The notes under the pieces are model-generated. The model saw only the letters and a list, made by a program, of their open reading frames with translations, was not told where the DNA came from and made no database searches. Positions 1 to 7,699 of a DNA stretch of 39,169 nt are shown here, one piece after another. Within the stretch, counting starts at the first letter, position 1. Every line of letters begins with the position of its first letter. The stretch comes from a virus. Made by a program: the position numbers and the translations under genes. The stretch lies in the IMG/VR virus record IMGVR_UViG_3300040801_001664, positions 1 to 39,169 of that record; one strand, given 5' to 3'.

Positions 1-21
1 ATTAACTCCTGGTGTATGGGA

Positions 22-29
22 TATTTATG
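22..29 (-). promoter_or_regulatory. Candidate T4-type late promoter (CATAAATA)
   Basis: On the minus strand this reads CATAAATA, one base from the GATAAATA octamer found before other structural genes here. It overlaps the stop codon of the sulfotransferase gene. An AGGAG ribosome-binding site follows at positions 6-10, so the promoter would serve a gene that begins beyond the left edge. Confidence 0.5.
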
Positions 30-804
30 CGAGCTTCTCTTCCTGATTAAATTGGTACCCGTACTTATTGATTATACCACCATCCTTGGCTGCAACCAAC
101 GCCGCGAGCTCAAAATCGTAGTGGTCTTGATAAGGGAACTTTTGCTTACGCACACGCTCAGCCTGGCCGTGCAAAACGTATTCTATGTATTCTGGGGTTA
201 GATCAACACACTGTCCTGTAATGCGGAGGAAGTCTTCGGTGAAGTTCTCCATCTTACCAACCTTGACAGAGTCCGCTGGTTCTGGTTTGAAGATTCCATA
301 CAACACACTTCTAAACCACCACGTGAAGTATCCAGCACCAAAATCCTTTGCATAATGCGCATAGTTGTATGGACACATAAACCCTTTGCACAGATCTCCT
401 TGACCCAATGGTTTATATGCGGCTTCCATCATCCGTATCCGACGATTACTCCCCTCTGTGCCATCATCAATAGTGAGTAGCCGCTTGATGGTGTCGGTGA
501 AATACAACGGACTCGATGGTTCCAAACCGTGTGTGAAAACGAAACGTGTTGGTGCATCGCCTATCTGCATCGCCCAGCTAAGCCACGATGGATACCACGA
601 CCACGGATTGCGGACAAATCCTATTCTGGGTAGGTCACGATATTCATCAGGCAAAAACTGCACATGCTTATGATACGTGTTGTGATATCGCTTGAGATGC
701 ATGCCCTTCATGCCTCTCGACATAGCGGGCAATAGCTTCCTCATAACAGTAGTGCCTGCTGTCTTTGGCACGTGTAGAAAGACGAACTTGTCGGTGATAT
801 ACAT
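25..804 (-). CDS. Sulfotransferase family protein (PAPS-dependent)
   Basis: A 259-residue protein with the two signatures of PAPS-dependent sulfotransferases. The 5'-phosphosulfate loop is at residues 10-20 (LHVPKTAGTTV) and the 3'-phosphate site at residues 60-75 (RIGFVRNPWSWYPSW, with R65 and a following serine). Such enzymes transfer sulfate from PAPS to a hydroxyl or amine, often on a sugar. No signal peptide or membrane segment is visible, so it should act in the host cytoplasm. The acceptor is unknown; a surface glycan or a virion protein are both possible. It is the last complete gene of the tail cluster and is separated from the fibre gene by a strong terminator, so it needs its own promoter. 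No convincing Shine-Dalgarno precedes the ATG. A late-like octamer lies exactly five bases upstream of the start. Confidence 0.8.
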   Translation of the reverse strand: MYITDKFVFLHVPKTAGTTVMRKLLPAMSRGMKGMHLKRYHNTYHKHVQFLPDEYRDLPRIGFVRNPWSWYPSWLSWAMQIGDAPTRFVFTHGLEPSSPLYFTDTIKRLLTIDDGTEGSNRRIRMMEAAYKPLGQGDLCKGFMCPYNYAHYAKDFGAGYFTWWFRSVLYGIFKPEPADSVKVGKMENFTEDFLRITGQCVDLTPEYIEYVLHGQAERVRKQKFPYQDHYDFELAALVAAKDGGIINKYGYQFNQEEKLA

Positions 805-809
805 GACTT

Positions 810-817
810 TATTTAGC
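810..817 (-). promoter_or_regulatory. Candidate late promoter with start-codon spacing (GCTAAATA)
   Basis: GCTAAATA on the minus strand, a two-base variant of GATAAATA, ending five bases before the ATG at 804. If the element occupies -13 to -6 as in T4, transcription would begin at the A of the ATG. The terminator just upstream makes a separate promoter for the sulfotransferase gene likely. Confidence 0.4.
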
Positions 818-822
818 GCAAC

Positions 823-849
823 AAAAAAGGGGGCCGAAGCCCCCTTTTT
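823..849 (-). terminator. Intrinsic terminator with UUCG tetraloop
   Basis: On the minus strand: a six-base-pair stem GGGGGC/GCCCCC closed by the loop TTCG, then a run of six T. The C(UUCG)G loop is the exceptionally stable type common in T4 terminators. It lies 18 bases past the tail fibre stop codon and should end late transcripts from the fibre. The A-tract on the other side could allow weaker action on the plus strand. Confidence 0.9.
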
Positions 850-867
850 CGTAGATCGTCAGATCTC

Positions 868-3800
868 TTACACACCTGCGACACCCGTCACGATAACTGT
901 GACTGCTGCAGCGGAGCTGAGCGTTACAGTTAGGTTGTTGGCATCTGTCATCGTGATCGACTGAGGAATGATTACCTGATCGGAACCATCAACAACCGTT
1001 ACGTTGACGTACTGCTGGCCGAGACCGTGGTTGATTACGTGAGACGTTGCCGAAGCAGAGGACTCGACGTAGTGGAACGGTACGTTGCGGAAGTCGGAAT
1101 TACCGCTATCCCACACCAGTGCCTCACCAGCTGCTGGAGTGGTGGTCGTCACATCGGTCAGATCGTTGACGGAAGCGGCCAGATCGATCGTAACCGTATC
1201 TGTCGCACCAGCCGTCGTGTCGATACCTGTACCACCTGCGATGGTTAGAGTATCGGTACCAGTTACGATCGTCTGTGGTGTACCAGCATCGCCAGCAACT
1301 GTCAGGTTGCTTGCCGTACCGGTCAGACCACCCTGGGCGTTGAGCATGGACACCATTTGTGCTGGTGTGAAGTTAGCCCAACGCTCGCTGCCGACATCCC
1401 AACGAGCAAACACTGCACCCGCTTCCTGGATGTTGACATCCGCATACCAAGATTGACCTGTGATCGTCTGGAGAGAACCACCCTCATCCGCATACTTGGC
1501 GTTCGCAACCCACTCGCCGAATCCACGCATACCCGTTGATGCGATGAGCGAGTCGGACCAAACTGCTACCCACTGCTGATCATATGGATCCCATGCGAGT
1601 ACCTGTCCACCGCGCTGGTGGCCTACGCCAACATAGCCTGCCCATGGCGCGCGGCGCTCGCCATGGGGGTTCGATGGATATGGACCAAGAAGATCCTGTG
1701 TCCACGTGCCTTCACCACCAGCACCAATACGATCGTAGATCGAATCGAAGTTGACGGCGCCCGCCCCTTTGAAGAACTCGTATACGTCATTCAGGTCACC
1801 TAGCGCTGCGTTCAGATCGATCGTGATCGTTGCAGTACCAGCATTACCTTCAACCGTCAGAGTCGTGGAGTCGATGTTCAGTGTGTCGTCTGTACCCGTT
1901 AGGATGATGTCATCACCCGACACAGGAGCAAACGTTAGCGAGATGCTCTCCTGAACACCAACTGGGTTCAGTTCAACGAAGCCTGCTGTTACAACGAAGT
2001 CGGTATCGTTGAAGCTAGCTGTACCTTCTGTTGCAGAGCCTGCTGTCGCAGCCGCTGTTGCTGTCGCGATGTCGAACTCAACGGTGACCGGACCTGTGCC
2101 AGTCACATCGGTCGACAGTGCCGAACCAGTTGCGCTGGTGAAGTTAACCGTTTGACCTGGAAGGACGAACGCGGAGGAACCAGCGTCACCAGCAAACGTT
2201 GTCGTCTGAACAAGCAGACCAGTAGCGTTCTGGATCAGACCGCCGCCGCTAGCCAGGAGTAGGTGCAGCTGACCAGCTGCTGTCGTAGAGCGTGTTGAAC
2301 CGTCTTCCGTTAGGACGATTGCACCCGTGGTGGAATCAAACAGCTCGATACCAACCTCGTCGGTTGGAAGCTCGAAGATACCAGCACCAAGGTTGACGTT
2401 CAGAGTTGTACCAGTTGCGGACAGACCGACACCTGGGATAACCGAACCAGAACCAGAGAACTGAACAGGATCGATATCATCAGTACCAACTGTGAATGTG
2501 CTGATGTCGTCAACCGTTAGAACCCAACCTGTATCGGCATATACCGTACCTTCGTTGACGAATGTGAACGAAGATGGGATCTCGTCGTCTTCGTCGCACA
2601 GACCGCAACGCGTCAGAACCGTTGGGTTAGAACCGTCACCGAGTGCTGTTACGACGTAGATACCGTTTTCTGCTGCATTTGTACGACCAGCAACAAGAAC
2701 ACGCTCATCAAGTGTGGTTGTTACACCGTCGATTGTACCAGCAGCGCCGTTAGCGTCACGTGTTAGAGTTGCGCCAACACCGGAGACGCCGTTGTCGTAT
2801 GTCCACGCACCACCAACGCTATCGATGCCGTTGGAGTCAGCGTATGCTGTAACAGCAGCCTTGATCTTCAGACCTGTGACAACGTTATCAACGTACGTCT
2901 TGTTTGCTGCGTCCGTGCCGTTGATTGGCTCAGCGACGTTGAGGATGAAGTTGCCATCCATGTCAAGGTTGCCGGTCATTGCATCGCCAGCTTTCTCAAC
3001 CCAGATGTCGTTTGTGCCGCCAGCCGAAAGGCCTAGAGCTGTAACAACAGGGTTAGCTAGGACTGTACCGTCACCAGACAGAGCTTCCCAACGGTTGTCG
3101 GTAGCACCATCGTAGACTAGGAAGTCGTTGTTAGTAGGAGCCGAGGAAACAGCCGCGTCAACGTCTGCGTGATCGCCGAGTTCCTGTGTACCGCTTGCTG
3201 TGTCGATAGCGTCGTCAACATACTTCTTGTTAGGAACGTCATCGTCGTCCAGAACAAGCGTCTCGTAGTCGGTCGTGCCAACAACGCTCAGCGTACCGTC
3301 GTCTTCGATCAGTAGGCGCTGTACGCCGCCTGCTGCGAAAGCAAGTTCGTTAGCAACTGGCTGATACAGACCTGTGTCTGCGTCGCCCGCAAACTGGAGG
3401 CTAGGAACTGCTGCCGAACCAACTGGTACGATAACTTCCTGTGTAGACGTAACACTGCCAGCAGCAACTGTCAGAACAGCCGTGCCGCCAACCGAAAGAC
3501 CTAGCGTATCTGCTGCGCCTGAGAATAGACCAGTGTTCAGATCACCTGCAAAGGTAAACGAAGGAGCAGCTGCCGAACCACCCGTGTTCTCGATAACAGC
3601 ACCAGACATGATGAGGTTGCCCGTCATCGTGTCGCCTGCTTTCTCTACCCAGATGTCACCTGTACCGCCAGCGATAAGACCCAGAGCCGTACGAGCTTCG
3701 GAAGGTGTGAAGTCTTGCCACTCACCTGGTGTTGTGTTGTAGACAAGGAAGTTGTTGTTTGTTGGCGATGGGACGTTTACGTCACCGATCTCATCGAGAG

Positions 3801-4839
3801 AGGTAACGGAGGATGCCGTAATCGCGTCATCAACATACTTCTTGTTAGGAATGTCGTTCTCTTCCGTAACGAGAGCTGCGTAACCAGTGTCAAGACCACC
3901 ACCATCAACGGCTAGAGAACCGTCAGAGTTGATGATCAGACGCTCTGTGCCACCAACCGCGAAACCAAGAGCTGCGTTAGTGTCGGCGGAGAACAGACCT
4001 GTGTCTGGATCGTTTACGAAGGCAAAAGAAGGTACACCTTCGTTACCGTCGCCTGCTAGGATTTCTTCGGAAGCGGTAACGCCACCTGTGACATCGACGC
4101 CTGTTGGTCCGAACGATGCGACCTGAGCGCCGGACGCCGCAATGCCAATCTCGTTTGCTGTGTCGCGGAACAGACCTGTGTCAGTGTCACCGCCCAGATA
4201 AATGCTTGGTGCTGCCGGAGTACCAGCAGCCGCTACGATATCACCCGAGAACGTTGCGTCAGCAGAGAACGTCTTAGCTCCAGAGATTGTTTGCGAACCT
4301 GTCTTTGTAACAAGGTTAGCTGTATCAGGAGTTGCATTCTCCCACGTTGAACCGTCAGCAGAGTAGAAAACATCACCTGCCGCTAGACCTGCTAGGTTGA
4401 CATCTGTTAGCTCGCCAAGCGTGTCAACGCCTGCCGCAGCAGAGATAGCTGCGTCAAGTTGCGTCAGAGCGTCGACAAGAGAGTCTGTACCTGTCAGACC
4501 CGAGACGTTGCCGAGAGCGTTTAGAGACGCTTCGTTGAAGGTACCGTCGACGTTAACGAAACCAAGAGACGCTTGCGTGTCATCCAGCTCAGCCTGGATA
4601 CCTGCCGCACCGCCACCTGTGCCGAAGTTCTGCCATGCAGTACCATCGTAGAAGTAGTACAGATTGTCGTCTGTGTTATAAACAATACGACCAGCGCCTG
4701 CTGCACCTGTCGCAGCACCGCCGTCTGCTGGTAGGCCGGATCCACCGACAGCACCAGCGATGCGCTCGATGAAAGCGTTCTTGATAGAGTTCGCTCCGCC
4801 ATCGATCGCAAAAAATTCTAGATCACCATTGATTCTCAT
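868..4839 (-). CDS. Long tail fibre protein with repeated modules
   Basis: A 1323-residue, Gly/Ala/Thr/Asp-rich, low-Lys protein with phage fibre repeats. Four copies of a module of the form P-S-x-x-F-x-G-D-x-D-T-G-L-F occur near residues 211, 270, 426 and 479. PNKKYVDDAI occurs twice (331-340 and 536-545), and WVEKAGD-MTGNL occurs twice. The N-terminus (MRINGDLEFFAIDGG) would attach to the virion. The C-terminus (about residues 1255-1323) holds a small beta domain with the motif VINHGLGQQYVNVTVVDG, shared with the 107-residue protein encoded at 5201-5524. The likely role is host recognition. The start is supported by AAGGAG six bases upstream. The gene has its own late-type promoter and a 64-nt leader, and a strong terminator follows. 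No chaperone-dependent tip could be identified. Confidence 0.85.
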   Translation of the reverse strand: MRINGDLEFFAIDGGANSIKNAFIERIAGAVGGSGLPADGGAATGAAGAGRIVYNTDDNLYYFYDGTAWQNFGTGGGAAGIQAELDDTQASLGFVNVDGTFNEASLNALGNVSGLTGTDSLVDALTQLDAAISAAAGVDTLGELTDVNLAGLAAGDVFYSADGSTWENATPDTANLVTKTGSQTISGAKTFSADATFSGDIVAAAGTPAAPSIYLGGDTDTGLFRDTANEIGIAASGAQVASFGPTGVDVTGGVTASEEILAGDGNEGVPSFAFVNDPDTGLFSADTNAALGFAVGGTERLIINSDGSLAVDGGGLDTGYAALVTEENDIPNKKYVDDAITASSVTSLDEIGDVNVPSPTNNNFLVYNTTPGEWQDFTPSEARTALGLIAGGTGDIWVEKAGDTMTGNLIMSGAVIENTGGSAAAPSFTFAGDLNTGLFSGAADTLGLSVGGTAVLTVAAGSVTSTQEVIVPVGSAAVPSLQFAGDADTGLYQPVANELAFAAGGVQRLLIEDDGTLSVVGTTDYETLVLDDDDVPNKKYVDDAIDTASGTQELGDHADVDAAVSSAPTNNDFLVYDGATDNRWEALSGDGTVLANPVVTALGLSAGGTNDIWVEKAGDAMTGNLDMDGNFILNVAEPINGTDAANKTYVDNVVTGLKIKAAVTAYADSNGIDSVGGAWTYDNGVSGVGATLTRDANGAAGTIDGVTTTLDERVLVAGRTNAAENGIYVVTALGDGSNPTVLTRCGLCDEDDEIPSSFTFVNEGTVYADTGWVLTVDDISTFTVGTDDIDPVQFSGSGSVIPGVGLSATGTTLNVNLGAGIFELPTDEVGIELFDSTTGAIVLTEDGSTRSTTAAGQLHLLLASGGGLIQNATGLLVQTTTFAGDAGSSAFVLPGQTVNFTSATGSALSTDVTGTGPVTVEFDIATATAAATAGSATEGTASFNDTDFVVTAGFVELNPVGVQESISLTFAPVSGDDIILTGTDDTLNIDSTTLTVEGNAGTATITIDLNAALGDLNDVYEFFKGAGAVNFDSIYDRIGAGGEGTWTQDLLGPYPSNPHGERRAPWAGYVGVGHQRGGQVLAWDPYDQQWVAVWSDSLIASTGMRGFGEWVANAKYADEGGSLQTITGQSWYADVNIQEAGAVFARWDVGSERWANFTPAQMVSMLNAQGGLTGTASNLTVAGDAGTPQTIVTGTDTLTIAGGTGIDTTAGATDTVTIDLAASVNDLTDVTTTTPAAGEALVWDSGNSDFRNVPFHYVESSASATSHVINHGLGQQYVNVTVVDGSDQVIIPQSITMTDANNLTVTLSSAAAVTVIVTGVAGV
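3307..4209 (-). repeat. Tandem-like D-T-G-L-F modules in the tail fibre
   Basis: Residues 211-511 of the fibre contain four diverged copies of a module of about 33 residues. Each begins with PS and a beta strand, then GD-x-D/N-TGLF/Y, then a strand ending in a G-G-T/V-x turn. Cores are GGDTDTGLF, VNDPDTGLF, AGDLNTGLF and AGDADTGLY. They are interleaved with two PNKKYVDDAI segments. Such modules can recombine and change fibre length or specificity. Confidence 0.75.
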
Positions 4840-4908
4840 TAAAGGCTCCTTTGATCAAAAGTTAGTAGTTCAAGCTTGATTATGGGTATAATGTTATGTG
4901 TTGATAAC

Positions 4909-4916
4909 TATTTATC
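4909..4916 (-). promoter_or_regulatory. Late promoter GATAAATA for tail fibre
   Basis: An exact GATAAATA on the minus strand, preceded by CTT as at two other copies. The predicted transcript start at about 4903 gives a 64-nt leader before the fibre ATG, longer than the other late leaders in this window. Confidence 0.7.
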
Positions 4917-4941
4917 AAGGGAGAACAAATTTCAGGGTATA

Positions 4942-4956
4942 CGCGGAGACTCCGCG
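4942..4956. other. Short perfect palindrome between DUF5659 gene and fibre promoter
   Basis: CGCGGAG-A-CTCCGCG is a perfect inverted repeat starting three bases after the stop codon of the upstream minus-strand gene. It could fold with a 3-5 nt loop. No T-run follows, so it is not a clear intrinsic terminator; an RNA-processing or 3'-protecting role is possible. Confidence 0.4.
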
Positions 4957-4958
4957 GT

Positions 4959-5192
4959 TTATGGGGCGGAAATTCTACGTACGCTTGTAGTTAGTTGTCG
5001 GATCATGTTGTTGAATGCAACAGGCTCGACGAGAGCGTTGCCGAGATCGTACTCGACTAGAAGATCAGCAGGCGCTTGTTCGAATACAAACGTCCCCTTG
5101 TTACCTTGTTTTTCAATTGTCAACATTTGCAGACCGTTGAGGCGCAAGTATGCAGCCAAAATAATGTCGCTTGTCTTAAACGTTTCGTTCAC
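4959..5192 (-). CDS. Small DUF5659-like protein
   Basis: A 77-residue protein starting with GTG; a GAGGT ribosome-binding site overlaps the stop of the preceding gene. The pattern matches what I know of DUF5659: an N-terminal K-T-S-D-I-x-L-A-A-Y-L-x-x-x-G segment, a central KGTFVFE strand, and a C-terminal helix with ALVEPVAFNNMIRQL. These proteins are common in phages and their function is unknown. A small DNA- or nucleotide-associated role has been suggested by neighbourhood only, and nothing here decides it. It sits in a late tail operon, so it may be a minor virion component. It is not recognised as any T4 protein. Confidence 0.65.
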   Translation of the reverse strand: MNETFKTSDIILAAYLRLNGLQMLTIEKQGNKGTFVFEQAPADLLVEYDLGNALVEPVAFNNMIRQLTTSVRRISAP

Positions 5193-5200
5193 GTACTACC

Positions 5201-5524
5201 TCAAACCTCAAAGAATATAATGTGCGCTCGTCCCGAAACTGGTGTGCCAAAAGTGATGTCAATTGTGTTGATGTCGATGATGGAAATTTCGTCAGGTTGA
5301 ATAACATCACCAGCAGTTGTGAACACTTGTACCAGTAGTAGGTCAGATCCCTGCCCGTGAGATATCGTCCAGACGTCTGTTGCAAGACCTTGGATATGCA
5401 GATAACCCTCCGCTGCTCCACCAAATCCTGGCGGGCCGCCCCCTGGTGATCCAAGTCCTGGGTTACGGGTTGCGACTAGCTCACCTGTTTCTTTATCTAT
5501 GTGAATAGGTACTAAGTTAGCCAT
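5201..5524 (-). CDS. Small tail protein with fibre-tip-like domain
   Basis: A 107-residue protein. Residues 1-35 are a flexible Gly/Pro-rich linker. Residues 38-107 form a beta domain with the pattern W-x-I-x-H-G-Q-G, then V-x-V-F-T-T-A-G-D-V-I-x-P, then a final strand ending in GRAHIIFFEV. The same pattern closes the tail fibre (NHGLG, VTVVDG, VIIPQSI, VTVIVTGVAGV), so the two probably share a fold and perhaps a trimeric or adhesive role. It lies between a structural protein and the fibre, in one late transcript. AAGGA precedes the ATG. It could be a fibre accessory or short decoration protein; I do not recognise a specific T4 counterpart. Confidence 0.7.
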   Translation of the reverse strand: MANLVPIHIDKETGELVATRNPGLGSPGGGPPGFGGAAEGYLHIQGLATDVWTISHGQGSDLLLVQVFTTAGDVIQPDEISIIDINTIDITFGTPVSGRAHIIFFEV

Positions 5525-5527
5525 CGT

Positions 5528-6499
5528 TTATCCTTGGTACTTTATGAGTTGTTTGATATCTACATACATTGTGTTGGGAGTAACAACTCGACCAATCTCT
5601 TGAATAGAGAACTGCTGCGGTGGCGCTAGTACCAGCTGTCCTGTCACTCCAACGAACAACGGGTCGCCGGCATCCCCGTTAGAGAAATCTAGCAACGTTG
5701 AAGTGTATGTACCGCTAGTGATTACACGAACAACTTCCCCTGGCACCGCATCCTCGTTTACAACGCCGATTGCGGGAGCTCCTGGCTGTGTGTTAGAAGC
5801 AAGACCAACCTGGTTTGGTCCTTTCAGCGCTATTGCAGACCAGGCAGGAATGTTCTCGACAGCTGTTGCTGTGTTAAACAGAGCTTCGAGCTGGAACTCA
5901 GCTGATCCGGTAAATTGCGACGCAAGCGCGCTGGCTGTTGTCAAGAATCTGCGTTGGCGGAAGGGACCTTGACGCTGAACGGGTCTGTCGTTCTCATCGA
6001 AAACTATGAAGCCTGAGTTTGTTGGTGTCCAGAGACCTGCTTGCGATCCAATCCCAAATGCTTGAATGTTGGAGGTTGACCCAGCAGGAAGCTTTGCAAC
6101 GAAGACACGTATAACACGAATCCATCTGTTGTTACTACGTAGCTTCTGTGTCGTTTCGTTCTTGTCAAACCAATGTTGACCATTAGCTGGATTAGGTGGT
6201 GCTCTAAAGCTTACAACAGGTTCGAGGGTTGTGCTGCCAAACGATCGGACGCCCGTCTGAGGATCAATGTCTACATAAAGCCAGTAGTCGATACCGTTAA
6301 TGAATGGTCCGTTCCACGCTGAAGGTATAGTTTGGCGCTCTTCGAACGAGTAGTCCTCGGTACCATCTGCAAAGGTGCAGACGAACGGATCTGGCGATAC
6401 AACGAGATCGACGTCGACGCCCGATCCTCTCAGGAATGTTGGCGTACCAGCCGTGTCAGTCTGATAGCGAAGCAGACCTTGTCGAAAATCTATGCGCAT
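5528..6499 (-). CDS. Tail/baseplate structural protein, unassigned
   Basis: A 323-residue protein with a beta-rich composition and no catalytic motif. The segment at about residues 105-137 (G-Q-H-W-F-D-K-N-E-T-T-Q-K-L followed by WIRVIRVFVAKL) resembles a strand-turn element widespread in phage fibre and baseplate peripheral proteins ('HWFD...W'). The C-terminal third (about residues 230-310) looks like a decoration-protein-like beta barrel: VVNEDAVPGEVVRVITSG, then GDPLFVGVTGQL. It has its own GATAAATA promoter, a 19-nt leader and a TAGGGAT ribosome-binding site. By position after gp6 it could connect fibres to the baseplate (T4 gp9/gp10 location), but I cannot show homology. Confidence 0.7.
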   Translation of the reverse strand: MRIDFRQGLLRYQTDTAGTPTFLRGSGVDVDLVVSPDPFVCTFADGTEDYSFEERQTIPSAWNGPFINGIDYWLYVDIDPQTGVRSFGSTTLEPVVSFRAPPNPANGQHWFDKNETTQKLRSNNRWIRVIRVFVAKLPAGSTSNIQAFGIGSQAGLWTPTNSGFIVFDENDRPVQRQGPFRQRRFLTTASALASQFTGSAEFQLEALFNTATAVENIPAWSAIALKGPNQVGLASNTQPGAPAIGVVNEDAVPGEVVRVITSGTYTSTLLDFSNGDAGDPLFVGVTGQLVLAPPQQFSIQEIGRVVTPNTMYVDIKQLIKYQG

Positions 6500-6523
6500 A
6501 GCAATCCCTATTCCAGTTCAGCG

Positions 6524-6531
6524 TATTTATC
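6524..6531 (-). promoter_or_regulatory. Late promoter GATAAATA
   Basis: An exact GATAAATA on the minus strand in the 45-base gap between two structural genes. It predicts a start near 6518 and a 19-nt leader for the 323-residue protein. Confidence 0.75.
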
Positions 6532-6544
6532 AAGGGTAAGCCTC

Positions 6545-7699
6545 TTAGTCGGGAACTATGAAGCCTGTCGGCGTATCATCTGTGATTGACTCGTTTGTCA
6601 CGATCGCAGATCGATTGCTGACTGGGTCATAAGTTACCGAGGCAACCGTGTACGTCCCATTATTAGCCCCAGATGTGTATGGGCCGAAGGAACTGTATGG
6701 CGGTGCAAGGGCCAATATTACCTCAAAGGAAGCGACAAGGTCTGAACGAGCATCCCCTTCAACAACGAACGTATCGGTACCGCTATCGGCTCCAAGGATG
6801 AAGTATTGAAACAGTGGGGTCGTTCCAGTTGCATCGAGAGTCTGAATATCGAGCGACTCGACAAAGACAGGGCGGACCACCGTCATATCTGGCGACGGAC
6901 AGTACGATGGTTCATCGTAACCGTATCCACCAAACACAAGCTGCCCATCCGTCAACAGGCCATCGGCCAATACGTTTGTGCTGCAGAATAGCTGTATCTC
7001 CGTTGCGCTTGTTATAAACGGTACGGCGATTTGATACCGTTGATTGAAATCTGGATTACCCGTTTCGTTTCTAATCTCAACAGCAAACCCTGCCTGGAAG
7101 TCATCGGGGTTGATGTTTGGTCCTGTGACAGTGATTAGATTTGCGGCAGCTGTGAACTCAACAGTATACGTTGGTGGTTCATATATCAGGAATGCACCCG
7201 TCGCTGTTGTGGTGTTGTCGACAGGAGCCGGTCCAACGAAATACTCTGTTGTGAAAGTCGTACCAACAGTGACAACCGTGCGGTCCGTTGCGGTATCATA
7301 CACAGGCGGAGGGAAAGAAGCTGTGTACTGTACCGTCGGCTCTATTCCGTCAGGATCTCGTACTTCAAACACCGATCCCAGTGTTAATGATCCTGTAACG
7401 TCACCGACGATGAAGAGAAGGTTTGAGCCTGCCTGTGCGTGCGTGACAAGAAACTGGCTGCTTTGATCCCACCCGTCTCCCCATCCTCGTGGACACAGTT
7501 CGACAATCGACTCTAGATCGCCTGAATCGTCAGCCAGATCCGTATCAAACACGATACCAATGTTCGTCAACAGTTGTTCGGTGAACTCAACGTTCACCTC
7601 ATCTTCGTGAACGTAGTTCACTAGGATCTCGAGGATCTTGGTGTGATATGGCTTCTGCGCTTGTACGAAATCTACAAGCCCTTGGATCGGATTAGCCAT
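6545..7699 (-). CDS. Baseplate/tail structural protein, follows giant protein
   Basis: A 384-residue protein. The N-terminus (GLVDFVQAQKPYHTKILEIL, residues 6-25) resembles a segment I associate with large virion proteins of marine T4-like phages. The rest is beta-rich. It includes a module near residues 310-370 (GANNGTYTVASVTYD) also found in the giant protein encoded next door, which suggests common ancestry or fission of one protein. The start overlaps the end of the giant gene by eight bases, so the two are translationally coupled. It occupies the T4 gp8 position after gp6 and the gp7-like slot, but sequence similarity to gp8 is not evident to me. No enzymatic motif is visible. Confidence 0.7.
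   Translation of the reverse strand: MANPIQGLVDFVQAQKPYHTKILEILVNYVHEDEVNVEFTEQLLTNIGIVFDTDLADDSGDLESIVELCPRGWGDGWDQSSQFLVTHAQAGSNLLFIVGDVTGSLTLGSVFEVRDPDGIEPTVQYTASFPPPVYDTATDRTVVTVGTTFTTEYFVGPAPVDNTTTATGAFLIYEPPTYTVEFTAAANLITVTGPNINPDDFQAGFAVEIRNETGNPDFNQRYQIAVPFITSATEIQLFCSTNVLADGLLTDGQLVFGGYGYDEPSYCPSPDMTVVRPVFVESLDIQTLDATGTTPLFQYFILGADSGTDTFVVEGDARSDLVASFEVILALAPPYSSFGPYTSGANNGTYTVASVTYDPVSNRSAIVTNESITDDTPTGFIVPD

Noticed and set aside
4196-4203. ATAAATG-like sequence inside the tail fibre on the plus strand
   Set aside because: Inside a coding region, on the opposite strand, with no gene downstream.
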